Shown here in pieces: positions 47,288 through 56,095 of a stretch of DNA of 64,000 nt. Position numbers and translations under genes: made by a program. Under the pieces are notes generated by a model. It was not told where the DNA came from. It did no database searches and saw only the letters and a list, made by a program, of their open reading frames with translations. The stretch covers positions 8,774 through 72,773 of the forward strand of contig CAMAQR010000015.1 in the NCBI GenBank assembly GCA_945860375.1, written 5' to 3'. The DNA comes from Pseudorhodobacter antarcticus. Its GTDB lineage: Bacteria; Pseudomonadota; Alphaproteobacteria; Rhodobacterales; Rhodobacteraceae. Position 1 is the first letter of the stretch. Every line of letters begins with the position of its first letter.

Positions 47288-48487
47288 CTACCGCTTGCCC
47301 GCCAACCGCACCGCGGTCCAGGCCGCCGCCATGAACACAGCCACCCCCGCCATCAAGGGCAGGGCAGTGCCGTCAAAGGCCAGACCCACAGGCACCGCAA
47401 TCAGCACCGAGGCCACCGTTGCAATGGCGCTGGTGACAGAGGCTGCAAGGCCCGCAATATGGCCCACCGGCTCCATCGCCAGCGCGTTCAGATTGCCCAT
47501 CGACAAGCCCATCATGGCAAAGAGCGCAATGCACCACAAGATATGCGCCGGGAAGGCCAAAGCCTCGGGCAGCGCCCCCGATACCATCAGCGCCAGCAAC
47601 CCCAGAGTCAGCGCCAGCATAACGGCATAAGTCGTGGAAACCACGAACCGCATCCCCAATCGCACCACCACGGCAGCATTGAGAATGCTGCCCGAAGCCG
47701 AGGTCAGCGCGATGAAGGCGAACCACAGTGGGAAGCTGTCTGCGCGGTCAAAACGCTGTTCAAAGATGCCCTGCATCGAGGACAGGCTGGCAAACAGCGC
47801 CGCCAGCGTCAGGGTTTGGGCCACGATCGACGCAATGACGATGCGGTGCCCCAACAGTTCCCGCGTGGCCGACACCAAAGATTCCACTGCCAGCGGGCGA
47901 CGCGCCGAAACCGGCAGGGTTTCGGGTTGACGCAGCGCCAGCCAAGCCATGGTGACGGCGGAAAACCCGATATAAACCAAGAAGATCGCCTGCCATTGCG
48001 CAAGTGCGATGACGCCTTGCCCCATCAGCGGCGCGACCGCCGGGACAAGGGTGAAGACCATCATCACAAAGCTCATCACCTTGGCCATCTCGCGGCCCGA
48101 GAACAGATCGCGCACCATGGCCACGGCCACCACCCGCGGGGCGGCGGCCCCGACACCCATCAGCACGCGGGCCAGCAACAAGCTGTTCAGGCTGGGAGCG
48201 AGATAGCAGGCCAAGGCCGCCAGGGAATACAGCGCCGCAGACCACAGCAACACCCGCTTGCGCCCGAAGGCATCCGACAAAGGCCCGACAAACAGCGTGC
48301 CCACCCCCATGCCAAAGACAAAGCTGGTCACAACCAGTTGCGCCCGGTTTGGATCGGCAGGTGACAGGGTGGCGGCAATTTCGGGAAGCGCGGGCAGCAT
48401 GGCGTCGATGGAAATCGCCACGGTGGCAAACAAGGCTGCAATCAGGGCGATGAACTCGCCTGAGGACAAACGGGCAGTGGGGGTCAT
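47288..48487 (-). CDS. Bcr/CflA-family multidrug efflux MFS transporter
   Basis: 399 residues, about twelve hydrophobic segments. MFS motif A reads GPLSDAFGRKRVLLW near residue 64, and the segment MVRDLFSGREMAKVMS fits the DHA1 Bcr/CflA drug exporters. It converges on mfd. Its start codon lies three bases after a short coding-like stretch that follows the DsbA-family gene on the same strand. The drug profile is unknown. Confidence 0.9.
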   Translation of the reverse strand: MTPTARLSSGEFIALIAALFATVAISIDAMLPALPEIAATLSPADPNRAQLVVTSFVFGMGVGTLFVGPLSDAFGRKRVLLWSAALYSLAALACYLAPSLNSLLLARVLMGVGAAAPRVVAVAMVRDLFSGREMAKVMSFVMMVFTLVPAVAPLMGQGVIALAQWQAIFLVYIGFSAVTMAWLALRQPETLPVSARRPLAVESLVSATRELLGHRIVIASIVAQTLTLAALFASLSSMQGIFEQRFDRADSFPLWFAFIALTSASGSILNAAVVVRLGMRFVVSTTYAVMLALTLGLLALMVSGALPEALAFPAHILWCIALFAMMGLSMGNLNALAMEPVGHIAGLAASVTSAIATVASVLIAVPVGLAFDGTALPLMAGVAVFMAAAWTAVRLAGKR

Positions 48488-48490
48488 GGA

Positions 48491-48607
48491 TCAGGCTTTC
48501 TTGCGGCGCAGATACGGGGCGGTGGGGATCAGCTCCAGAGTGGCGACAAAGCCCGAATGCAGCCGGAAGGACAAGACCCAATGCGATGGGCCGGTTGCCT
48601 CAGGCCC
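48491..48607 (-). other. Short coding-like stretch without a start codon
   Basis: Minus-strand frame reading GPSHWVLSFRLHSGFVATLE to YLRRKKA and TGA at 48491. Third positions are G/C-rich as in real genes, but the frame is closed by TGA just upstream within the DsbA-family 3' end and there is no ATG, GTG or TTG start. It may be the tail of a lost gene. Function unknown. Confidence 0.3.
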
Positions 48608-49244
48608 CGTGTCTCATCTTCTCACGCAATTCGTCGATGACCTGTCCCCACAGCTCGGGCGGCTGTGCGCCCGACAGCACAAACTGCTGCGCGATCAGAA
48701 AGGTCGGCACCGCCGTCACGCCCTTGGCGCGGGCGTCAAGGTCGCGGGCGCGCAGATCATCGGCGTCGGCGTCTGTGGTCAACAGCCGCGCGATGGCGAC
48801 AGCGTCCAGTCCGGCCTCTTTGGCCAAGGTGGCGAGCACGGTCACATCACCAATATCGCGCCCCTCGCGCCAATAGGCCCGGAACAGCGCCGAAACCATT
48901 GCCGTCTGCCGTCCCTCCAGCCCCGCCCAATGAATCAAACGGTGGGCGTTCAGCGTGTTCGGGATGCGGGTCGGGATGTCTGGGTTCAGATCCACCCCCG
49001 CCGCTTTCGCGGCGTCGCGCAGGCGCTGATGGATCTGATCCAACTTCTCCGCGCCGCCAAACCGCGCCGCCAGATAGCTGCGCTTGTCGACACCTTCGGC
49101 GGCCATATCGGGGTTCAACTGAAACGGATGCCATTCGATTGCGAAGGGGTGATCGGGATGCGACTCCAGCGCGCGGTCCAGATTGGCCTTGCCGATCAGG
49201 CACCACGGGCAGACGGGGTCAGAGAAGATATCCAAGCGGATCAT
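48600..49244 (-). CDS. DsbA-family (FrnE-like) oxidoreductase
   Basis: 214 residues. A thioredoxin-fold protein with the CPWC active site in FSDPVCPWCLIG near residue 10, immediately at the N-terminus without a signal peptide, as in the cytoplasmic FrnE/2-hydroxychromene-2-carboxylate-isomerase-like branch. The C-terminal GVTAVPTFLIA holds the cis-Pro. Probably a cytoplasmic disulfide oxidoreductase or glutathione-linked enzyme; the substrate is unknown. Confidence 0.92.
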   Translation of the reverse strand: MIRLDIFSDPVCPWCLIGKANLDRALESHPDHPFAIEWHPFQLNPDMAAEGVDKRSYLAARFGGAEKLDQIHQRLRDAAKAAGVDLNPDIPTRIPNTLNAHRLIHWAGLEGRQTAMVSALFRAYWREGRDIGDVTVLATLAKEAGLDAVAIARLLTTDADADDLRARDLDARAKGVTAVPTFLIAQQFVLSGAQPPELWGQVIDELREKMRHGA

Positions 49245-49429
49245 GGGGCCTCAGGTTCAGTCAAAGGGTGACGGGTCTGCGTGTTGTTGGCATTTCTCGG
49301 CAGGGCGTCAAGGCAGATTTGCGGTACGAAGGCTTGGTGCAGGCCAAAGCGCGGGCGACATGGCGTCATAGGTTTGGCGGCAGACGCGCCGATATTGCAA
49401 CGCAGCCCCCCTTGCCTTATGGCAGGCTC

Positions 49430-50050
49430 ATGTCCAGTGACCCAAAACGCATGATCCGCATTGCCCGCGAAAGCGGTGATCCCACGGCCACGCCGCCGCT
49501 GGATCTGGGCAGTCGCGTGCGCGAATTGCGCAAGGCCAAGGGCTGGACGCTGGAACAAGCAGCGGCTCAGGCGGGGCTGGCGCGATCGACCCTGTCAAAG
49601 ATTGAAAACGGTCAGATGTCACCGACCTATGACGCGCTGAAAAAGCTGGCGCTGGGGCTGACGATCTCGGTGCCGCAACTGTTCACACCGGCGGTGCAAG
49701 CGCAGGTGTCGGGGCGCATCGTGGTCACGAAATTGGGGACAGGTCAGGCCCATGCCACCGCCACCTATGAACATGAACTGCTGTCCGGGGGCCTGACGAA
49801 AAAGCAGATGCTGCCCTACCGCGCCACCATCCGCGCCCGCGCGATGGAAGGTTTCGACGGCTGGGTGCGCCATGAGGGCGAGGAATTTCTGTATGTCCTG
49901 ACCGGGGTCATCCGGCTTTACACGGAGTTTTACGAACCCGTCGATCTGCGCCGGGGCGATAGCGCCTATTATGACGCCTCGATGGGCCACAACGTGATCA
50001 GCCTGTCACAAGAGGACGCAACGCTGTTATGGGTCACATCACTGACTTGA
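49430..50050 (+). CDS. XRE-family regulator with C-terminal cupin domain
   Basis: 206 residues from the ATG at 49430 (MSSDPKRM). The helix-turn-helix (LGSRVRELRKAKGWTLEQAA to STLSKIENGQMSPT) covers about residues 25-75; a cupin domain (about 120-200, VRHEGEEFLYVLTGVIRLYT) binds a small molecule or metal. Such regulators often control amine, sulfur or metabolic genes. Target unknown. A second in-frame ATG at 49451 is possible. Confidence 0.9.
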   Translation: MSSDPKRMIRIARESGDPTATPPLDLGSRVRELRKAKGWTLEQAAAQAGLARSTLSKIENGQMSPTYDALKKLALGLTISVPQLFTPAVQAQVSGRIVVTKLGTGQAHATATYEHELLSGGLTKKQMLPYRATIRARAMEGFDGWVRHEGEEFLYVLTGVIRLYTEFYEPVDLRRGDSAYYDASMGHNVISLSQEDATLLWVTSLT

Positions 50051-50117
50051 TCGATCGCAGAGACAGGCCCTAGACTGGCTTTGGGCTAAAGGTGCGGGAT
50101 GTGCCGGGGGGGACGGA

Positions 50118-50858
50118 ATGCGGCTGGCACTATTGAGCGATATCCACGCCAACCGCGAGGCGTTTGAGGCCGTTCTGGCTGATCTGGCGCAGCGCCGCAT
50201 CGACCGGTTGGTGATCTTGGGCGATATCGTGGGGTATGGCCCCGACCCGGACTGGTGCCTTGAAACCGTGGAAACCATGGTTGGGCAAGGCGCCATCTGC
50301 GTGCGTGGCAACCATGACCGCGCTGTTGGTGTGCCCGATGGCACCATGAACGCCAATGCCCGCCGGGTGATCGACTGGACGGTGGACCGGCTGACGGCAC
50401 GCCAAAAGCTGTTCCTCGCCGAATTGCCGTTGGTGGTCGAGCAAGACGACGTGCTGTTCGTCCATGCCAGCGCCAATGACCCAGCCGACTGGATTTATGT
50501 GACGTCTGATCAAAAGGCGATGCCCAGCTTTCGGGTGTCGAAGGCCCGGTTGATTTTTTGCGGCCATGTCCACCGCGCGCAGCTTTACAGTTGTGATCGG
50601 GGTGGGCGCGTCATGCAGTTTCCAGCCATTCCAGCACAGCCGGTGCCGCTGTTGACCTCGCGGCGCTGGCTGGCAGTGATCGGCTCGGTGGGCCAGCCGC
50701 GCGATGGCTCTGCGATGGCGGGCTATGCGATTCTAGACCGCACCACCAATGAATTGACCTTCCGCAAGGTCGGATATGATGCCGCCACCACCGCCCGCAA
50801 ATCCCGCAATTGCGGGCTGCCCGAGGCTTTGGCGCAGCGGCTGATGAAAGGCATCTGA
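50118..50858 (+). CDS. Metallophosphoesterase family protein
   Basis: 246 residues. The calcineurin-like motifs are present in order: SDIHANREA (DxH) near residue 8, GDIVGYGPDP (GDxxxYGP) near 35, GNHDRA near 61, and a late GHVHRA near 155. This is the PP2A/YfcE-like fold, active on phosphoproteins, nucleotides or diesters. Its TGA touches the ATG of the kinase gene (no gap), so the two products are likely co-made; the pairing suggests, but does not show, that it opposes the kinase. Confidence 0.9.
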   Translation: MRLALLSDIHANREAFEAVLADLAQRRIDRLVILGDIVGYGPDPDWCLETVETMVGQGAICVRGNHDRAVGVPDGTMNANARRVIDWTVDRLTARQKLFLAELPLVVEQDDVLFVHASANDPADWIYVTSDQKAMPSFRVSKARLIFCGHVHRAQLYSCDRGGRVMQFPAIPAQPVPLLTSRRWLAVIGSVGQPRDGSAMAGYAILDRTTNELTFRKVGYDAATTARKSRNCGLPEALAQRLMKGI

Positions 50859-52289
50859 ATGAGTGTGCGACCGCATCCCGGGCTTGAAATCGATGGCTTT
50901 ACCCTTGGGGAAAAGCTGCATACCGGCGGCTTTGCCACCATATGGGACGTCACCCACGCGCTTTATCGCACGCCCATGGTGATGAAAATTCCAACCATTC
51001 TGGATGGTTACGACGGCCCGACCATCGTGGGCTTTGAGGTTGAGCAGATGATCATGCCGCGCCTTGAGGGCCCGCATGTGCCGCGCGTGATGGGGCAGGG
51101 CGATTTTGCGGTGATGCCCTATATCGTCACCGAACGCATTGCGGGCGACTCGCTTTACAAAACCTTTCGCAAGGCGCCGCTGCCGATAGATGCGGTGATC
51201 GAGATGGGCGCGCGCATGGCCGCCGCCGTCCATGACATTCACCGTCAGCATGTGATCCATCTGGATCTGAAGCCGGACAATTTCCTGCAACGCCCCAGCG
51301 GCGAGATGGTTTTGATCGACTATGGCCTGTCGCGGCACGACCTGTTGCCCGACCTGCTGGCAGAGGAATTCACCATCCCGATGGGAACCTTTCCCTATAT
51401 TGCGCCTGAACAATTTTTGCGCCAAAGGGGCGATCTGCGGTCTGATCTTTTCGCTTTGGGCGCGCTGCTGTACGAGCTTGCCACTGGCAAAATGCCATTC
51501 GGGATTCCAGAAAAGCTGTCAGGCGTCAAAACCCGGCTTTGGCGTGACCCGATGCCGCCGCGCGGTCTGCGCCCCGAAATCCCGGAGTGGCTGCAGGAAA
51601 TCATCCTGCGCGCGCTGGAGGTCGATCCGGCCAAGCGCTATCAATCGGCCGCCCAGATGATTTTCGATCTGACCCACCCGGCGCAAGTGAGGCTGACCGA
51701 TCGTGCGCATAAGACCAAGCCCGACAGCCGCCTGACGGTGTTCAAACGCTGGCGTGCGATGCGCAACGTCACCGCCTTTGCAGCCCCGCCCGCAATGGCT
51801 GCCCAGATCGAGCGCGCGCCGATCCTGCTGGTGGCGGTGGACCTGTCGCCCGAGATGGAGCCGCTGTCGCAAGCCCTGCATTTGCAGGTCAAGCGCATGC
51901 TGGTGAACCGCCCCGATGCCAGGGTGGCCTGCGTCAACGTCATCAAAACCGCAAGGATCGGCATCGACCAGACCACCGACGATGCCGGCAACAATCTGCA
52001 TGTGAGGCGTCTGGTGGCGTTGAAATCCTGGGCGGATGGGATCGAGTTGAACGATGACCGGCTGACCTACACCATTTTGGAAAACAGCGATCCCGCCGCG
52101 GCGATCATCGACCACGCCGAGGCCAACCGCGCCGATCACATCCTGATGGGGGCGCGCGGCCATTCCACCACGCGGCGGTTTCTGGGCTCGGTGTCGGCCA
52201 AAGTGGTGGCCGAAGCAGGCTGTTCGGTCACCGTGATCCGGTTGCGCGAACCGGTGGCAGAGGTCGACCAACCCTTAGAATTTGTCTAA
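50859..52289 (+). CDS. Serine/threonine protein kinase fused to universal stress protein domain
   Basis: 476 residues. Kinase domain about 10-285: Gly-rich loop LHTGGFATIW, Lys in MVMKIP, catalytic loop HLDLKPDN, DYG in place of DFG, and IAPEQ (APE). After a basic linker (about 285-320) comes a universal stress protein domain, about 325-465, with LLVAVDLSPEM at its start and the nucleotide-binding GARGHSTTRRFLGS pattern near the end. The catalytic residues are intact, so it should be active. This fusion is known from annotations of Rhodobacteraceae; what it senses or phosphorylates is not. Family A repeat follows. Confidence 0.92.
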   Translation: MSVRPHPGLEIDGFTLGEKLHTGGFATIWDVTHALYRTPMVMKIPTILDGYDGPTIVGFEVEQMIMPRLEGPHVPRVMGQGDFAVMPYIVTERIAGDSLYKTFRKAPLPIDAVIEMGARMAAAVHDIHRQHVIHLDLKPDNFLQRPSGEMVLIDYGLSRHDLLPDLLAEEFTIPMGTFPYIAPEQFLRQRGDLRSDLFALGALLYELATGKMPFGIPEKLSGVKTRLWRDPMPPRGLRPEIPEWLQEIILRALEVDPAKRYQSAAQMIFDLTHPAQVRLTDRAHKTKPDSRLTVFKRWRAMRNVTAFAAPPAMAAQIERAPILLVAVDLSPEMEPLSQALHLQVKRMLVNRPDARVACVNVIKTARIGIDQTTDDAGNNLHVRRLVALKSWADGIELNDDRLTYTILENSDPAAAIIDHAEANRADHILMGARGHSTTRRFLGSVSAKVVAEAGCSVTVIRLREPVAEVDQPLEFV

Positions 52290-52374
52290 AATTTGCGTTC
52301 ATCTGTCTGAAAATATCCCACGGGGGAAGCCGCATTGCTTTTGGCAATGCGGCTTGGGGGTGTGAAACCCCCAT
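52281..52374 (+). repeat. 3'-end repeat family A, copy 5, with hairpins
   Basis: TTTGTCTAAAATTTG overlaps the end of the kinase gene, then TTCATCTGTCTGAAAATATC and CCACGGGGG. It is followed by a perfect 12-base stem AAGCCGCATTGC/GCAATGCGGCTT (52327-52355) and a G5/C5 stem. Same direction as the kinase gene. Confidence 0.75.
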
Positions 52375-52382
52375 CTTGCTTG

Positions 52383-52493
52383 TCAGTCAATCCACCCTGA
52401 CACCCGGTTGGCGCCGCTCGAGATATCCCGACCGATGCCGTCCACTGTGGCGCAACCCGCCAGCAGCAAAAGCAAGATCACCGCGCGCCTCAT
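52383..52493 (-). CDS. Entericidin-like small lipoprotein
   Basis: 36 residues: MRRAVILLLLLAGCATVDGI...GWID. A short basic start, a hydrophobic run and the lipobox LAGC at residues 11-14, followed by a Gly/Asp/Ser tail of the kind in entericidin A/B (GIGRDISSGAN). Its ATG overlaps the stop codon of the solute-binding protein gene as ATGA. In enterobacteria entericidins form an antidote-toxin lipoprotein pair; only one is present here. Confidence 0.75.
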   Translation of the reverse strand: MRRAVILLLLLAGCATVDGIGRDISSGANRVSGWID

Positions 52494-54304
52494 TCCTGAT
52501 ACCACCAGACTTCCGGCTGGAATCCCAACCAATCGCCGTACAGGGGCAACCTGTCGGGGAAGTGCAACTGTTTGGCATGAGCCAGACGCGAGATGCCCGA
52601 ATACCACATCGGCACCACATAGCGCCCCGAGATCAGGATACGGTCCAGTGCTTGGGTTGCGGCCACAAATTCGGTGCGGTCTTTCGATTGCACCATGGTG
52701 GTGATCATCGCCTCTGCCGCCGGGGAATTCATCCCCATCCAGTTGCGGGTGCCCGGTTCGGTAACGCCGGCAGCGCCCCAATACAGCATCTGCTCATTGC
52801 CCGGAGAAAGGGACAGCGACCGGATGTAATGCGTGATGTCAAAGTCATAGGCGGTGGTGCGTTCTTTGTATTGCGCAGAATCCACCGTCGTCAGCTTGGC
52901 CTCGATCCCCAGCCGCTTCAAAGCCTCGATGTAGATGTTCGCCGCCGCGATCATGTCATCGGCGCCGTTCACAAGCAAAAGTTCAAAGGCAAACGGCGCG
53001 CCGCTGGTGTCTTTCAAGACGCCATCCTGCACCGTCCAGCCGGCTTCTTCCAACAGCGCTGTCGCCGACCGCACGTTGGCGCGGTTGGCTTCTGAACCGT
53101 CCGAGACGGGCAGGGCATAGCCCTCCAAAGCGCCCGGCAGCAACGTGGCGGCAAAGGGGGCCAGCAGTTCGGCCACGCGCCCCTCGGCGGCCACACCCGC
53201 AGGCGCGCCCAGTTCCGAGTTGGAATAGTAGGACTGGATCCGCGGATTGGCGCCGCCGTTCAAGGTCCGGTTGACCAGTTCAAAATTGAACGCCTGTATC
53301 AGCGCCTCACGCACGCGCCAGTCTGCAAAGATCGGCTTGCGGGTGTTGAAGGCGAAGCCTTCGATCCCCGAAGGCCGCCCATGTGGAATTTCCGATTTGA
53401 TCACATCGCCCGACAGCACCGCTGGGAAATCATAGTTCGCCGCCCATTTCGCCGGATTGCCTTCGCGGAATGTGCTGATTTCGCCGGCCTTGAACGCCTC
53501 AAACACCACGCCGCCATCGCCGAAGTATTCGTAGCGCACTTCGTCGAAATTGTGCTGACCCTTGTAAAAGGCCAGATCCGCGCCCCACCAATCGGGGTTC
53601 TTCTTGAAGCTGACGAACTTGCCCGGCTCAAATGCGCCGACCACATAGGGGCCAGAGCCAATCGGCGCTTCCAGTGTCGAGGCGGTGAAATCCTTGCCCT
53701 CCCACTGCGCCTTTTGCAAGATCGGGCGCAGGCCAAGGATCAGCGGCAATTCGCGGTCGAGTTCCGTGAAGGTGAACTTCACCGAGCGATCGCCGGTCTT
53801 TTCCGATTTGGCGATTTTCTTCCAGGCCCCGGCGTAGCGCGGGCTGCCCTCGACCCCCAGCTTTTCAAACGACCACAGCACATCTTCCGGCGTCACAGGG
53901 CTTCCGTCCGAGAATTTGGCACCTTCGCGCAGGGTGAATTCGACATAAGACCGCGCCTCGTCGGTATCGACCGATTCGGCCAAGACCCCGTAAAGACTGA
54001 AGGCTTCATCGTAAGACCGGCCCAAAAGCGTCTCGACCGTCAGCAATCCCACCCCGGCAGGGGCGGCACCTTTGACGATATAAGGGTTCAGCGAATCAAA
54101 CCCGCCCGATTCGCCAAAGACGATGCGACCGCCCTTGGGGGCATCGGGGTTGGCGTGGGGCAGGGACACAAAATCGGGTGGAAGTGCGGGTTGCCCATAC
54201 ATAGCCATGCCATGTTGCGGCTCTGCATGGGCGTTTTGCGCCGCAAATGCCAGTACAGCTGCTGCCCCTGCGGCCCTTAGTCCGTTGAAAAGAATCTGTC
54301 TCAT
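52490..54304 (-). CDS. Extracellular peptide-binding protein (family 5)
   Basis: 604 residues from ATG 54304. Signal peptide about 1-27 ending NAHA|EPQHG. The body is a family 5 solute-binding protein for oligopeptide ABC uptake in the periplasm, of the YejA-like longer type: GESGGFDSLNPY near residue 65, GSPVTPEDVLWSFEKL near 135 and GPYVVGAFEPG near 220. No permease or ATPase genes follow within the window, so it may be an orphan or serve a distant transporter. The open frame extends 23 codons further upstream. Confidence 0.92.
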   Translation of the reverse strand: MRQILFNGLRAAGAAAVLAFAAQNAHAEPQHGMAMYGQPALPPDFVSLPHANPDAPKGGRIVFGESGGFDSLNPYIVKGAAPAGVGLLTVETLLGRSYDEAFSLYGVLAESVDTDEARSYVEFTLREGAKFSDGSPVTPEDVLWSFEKLGVEGSPRYAGAWKKIAKSEKTGDRSVKFTFTELDRELPLILGLRPILQKAQWEGKDFTASTLEAPIGSGPYVVGAFEPGKFVSFKKNPDWWGADLAFYKGQHNFDEVRYEYFGDGGVVFEAFKAGEISTFREGNPAKWAANYDFPAVLSGDVIKSEIPHGRPSGIEGFAFNTRKPIFADWRVREALIQAFNFELVNRTLNGGANPRIQSYYSNSELGAPAGVAAEGRVAELLAPFAATLLPGALEGYALPVSDGSEANRANVRSATALLEEAGWTVQDGVLKDTSGAPFAFELLLVNGADDMIAAANIYIEALKRLGIEAKLTTVDSAQYKERTTAYDFDITHYIRSLSLSPGNEQMLYWGAAGVTEPGTRNWMGMNSPAAEAMITTMVQSKDRTEFVAATQALDRILISGRYVVPMWYSGISRLAHAKQLHFPDRLPLYGDWLGFQPEVWWYQE

Positions 54305-54382
54305 TCCGGCAACAATCCCTAGATGCGTGTTTTTATTGGTGCCAAGACTACGTTGGCTTTCGTGGGTTTTCAAACTTTTAAC

Positions 54383-54411
54383 TTGGAGACTGCGTCTGAA
54401 GTGGCTATAAG
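54383..54411 (+). promoter_or_regulatory. Sigma-70-type promoter for the putative small RNA
   Basis: TTGGAG at 54383-54388 and TATAAG at 54406-54411 with 17 bases between, a good fit to the -35/-10 pattern. It points to the plus strand and would start transcription near 54418. Confidence 0.6.
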
Positions 54412-54417
54412 ATGCTT

Positions 54418-54493
54418 ACTGCTCGATAGGTTTCTTGCCTGTATGAAACCTGCCTCAATAACTTAACGCCCGCTTTGCGCGGGCGTTTTTTTT
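54418..54493 (+). ncRNA. Putative intergenic small RNA
   Basis: About 76 nucleotides between a promoter-like pair and a strong terminator, with no open frame of its own. Inside, AGGTTTC (54428-54434) pairs with GAAACCT (54445-54451). The terminator ACGCCCGC/GCGGGCGT with loop TTTGC lies at 54466-54486 and is followed by eight T. The neighbouring genes diverge, so this terminator belongs to no gene. A single-stranded TGCCTC segment could pair with ribosome sites. Hfq is encoded in this window. It is not matched by eye to a known family. Confidence 0.6.
54466..54493 (+). terminator. Rho-independent terminator of the small RNA
   Basis: Eight perfect G/C-rich pairs, a five-base loop and eight T on the plus strand. 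It is directional: the minus strand has no T run after the stem. Confidence 0.88.
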
Positions 54494-54568
54494 GGCGTTG
54501 TGGACAAAGCGGGCTTTCCTTTGCAGGTGCAGCATGTAGCGTGGCGCAAACCATCGCAGGGGGCTGGC

Positions 54569-55339
54569 ATGCTACGGGGCAAAACCGCAATCATCACCGG
54601 ATCAAACTCGGGCATCGGTCTTGGGGCCGCTGAAGAACTGGCGCGCGCAGGTGCCGATGTGGTGCTCAACAGCTTTACCGACCGCCCCGAAGATCATGCT
54701 TTGGCCGCCGAAATTGCGGCGCGTCACGCCGTGCGCGCCCGCTACATCGCCGCCGATATGTCGGACGCGCAGGCCTGCCGGGCGCTGATCGAAACTGCGG
54801 GTGGCTGCGACATTCTGGTGAACAACGCAGGGATCCAATTCGTGGCCCCGGTCGATGAGTTTCCCGTGGACAAGTGGAACCTGATTTTGGCGATCAACCT
54901 GTCTTCGGCCTTTCACACCTCTGCCGCGGCCCTGCCGGGTATGCGCGCGCGCGGCTGGGGCCGGATCATCAACATCGCCTCGGCGCATGGGCTGACGGCC
55001 TCGCCCTACAAATCTGCTTATATCGCGGCGAAACATGGGGTGGTCGGGCTGTCGAAAACCGTGGCACTGGAAACAGCGGGGCAGGGCGTCACCTGCAACG
55101 CCATATGCCCTGGCTATGTGCTGACGCCTTTGGTTGAGGCGCAGATCCCCGATCAGATGAAGGTGCATAACATGGACCGCGACACTGTGATCCGCGATGT
55201 CATGCTGCTGCGCCAGCCGTCGCGGCAGTTTGCCACCACCGAGCAGATCGGCGGCACTGTCGTGTATCTGTGCAGCCCCTATGCCGATCAGGTGACGGGC
55301 ACCACGATTTCGGTCGATGGCGGTTGGACGGCGCTTTAG
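54569..55339 (+). CDS. 3-hydroxybutyrate dehydrogenase (SDR family)
   Basis: 256 residues from ATG 54569 (MLRGKTAIITG). Short-chain dehydrogenase: TGSNSGIGLG cofactor motif near residue 11, NNAGI near 88, catalytic Ser in NIASAHG and YxxxK in YKSAYIAAK. The segments CPGYVLTPLVEAQIPDQ and LLRQPSRQFATTEQIGG match D-beta-hydroxybutyrate dehydrogenases (BdhA) as I know them, so it likely links 3-hydroxybutyrate to acetoacetate in polyhydroxybutyrate breakdown. Its stop overlaps the convergent DUF502 gene by four bases. Confidence 0.88.
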   Translation: MLRGKTAIITGSNSGIGLGAAEELARAGADVVLNSFTDRPEDHALAAEIAARHAVRARYIAADMSDAQACRALIETAGGCDILVNNAGIQFVAPVDEFPVDKWNLILAINLSSAFHTSAAALPGMRARGWGRIINIASAHGLTASPYKSAYIAAKHGVVGLSKTVALETAGQGVTCNAICPGYVLTPLVEAQIPDQMKVHNMDRDTVIRDVMLLRQPSRQFATTEQIGGTVVYLCSPYADQVTGTTISVDGGWTAL

Positions 55340-56034
55340 ATTTGGGATGTCGGCAAGGCGGTCTGCATCTGCTCGCGCGTTTGCGGGTAGACCAGACCGG
55401 CCGAGACGATCAGCTTGATCACCTCATCCGTCTTCATGTCCAGCACGATCACATCGCGTTCCGGCACGAAGACCAGAAAGCCAGAGGTCATCGGCGTCAG
55501 GCCAATGTAGACCGATACCATTCCGGTGTTGCGGGGCAGTTTTTGGGCAATCTCGCCCTTGATCGTGGCCGACACCATGCCGACCGCCCAATAGCCCTCA
55601 CGCGGGAATTCAACCAGACAGGTGCGCTCAAACGTCTTTTCGGATGTGGCAAAGAAGGTTTCGGTGATCTGCTTCAACCCCGAATAGACCGACCGCACCA
55701 AGGGCACCCGGTCCACCATGGTTTCGGTCAGCCGCATCACCGACCGCCCCATCAACCCGCGCGCCACCCAGCCGATGCCGGCGGTGAATACCAGAAACAC
55801 CAGCACACCGACCCCGCGCACCGGAAAGTTCGCCTCGGGGCCAAAGATGCGGTGCATCACCGCCTCGGGCTGCCAGAACGCCGGGATCAACGGCAGGATC
55901 CAGCCGTCGATCCAGCCGACGACTCCCCAGACCACATAGATGGTCAGGCCAATGGGCAGAACGACCACAAGTCCGGTCAGGAAGGACGCGCGAAAGCCGG
56001 CGAACAGAGATCGGCGGGGAGTGTGTTCAGACAT
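55336..56034 (-). CDS. DUF502 family membrane protein
   Basis: 232 residues. Two strong membrane segments near residues 12-37 (FLTGLVVVLPIGLTIYVVWG) and 75-97, then a soluble part containing RVPLVRSVYSGLKQITET, the conserved DUF502 pattern. The function is unknown. It converges on the dehydrogenase gene. Confidence 0.88.
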   Translation of the reverse strand: MSEHTPRRSLFAGFRASFLTGLVVVLPIGLTIYVVWGVVGWIDGWILPLIPAFWQPEAVMHRIFGPEANFPVRGVGVLVFLVFTAGIGWVARGLMGRSVMRLTETMVDRVPLVRSVYSGLKQITETFFATSEKTFERTCLVEFPREGYWAVGMVSATIKGEIAQKLPRNTGMVSVYIGLTPMTSGFLVFVPERDVIVLDMKTDEVIKLIVSAGLVYPQTREQMQTALPTSQI

Positions 56035-56095
56035 CGCTACCTCGGACTGGGACGTGTCAACTTAGAAAGCCCGGACGCCGATCACAATGCCCAGC

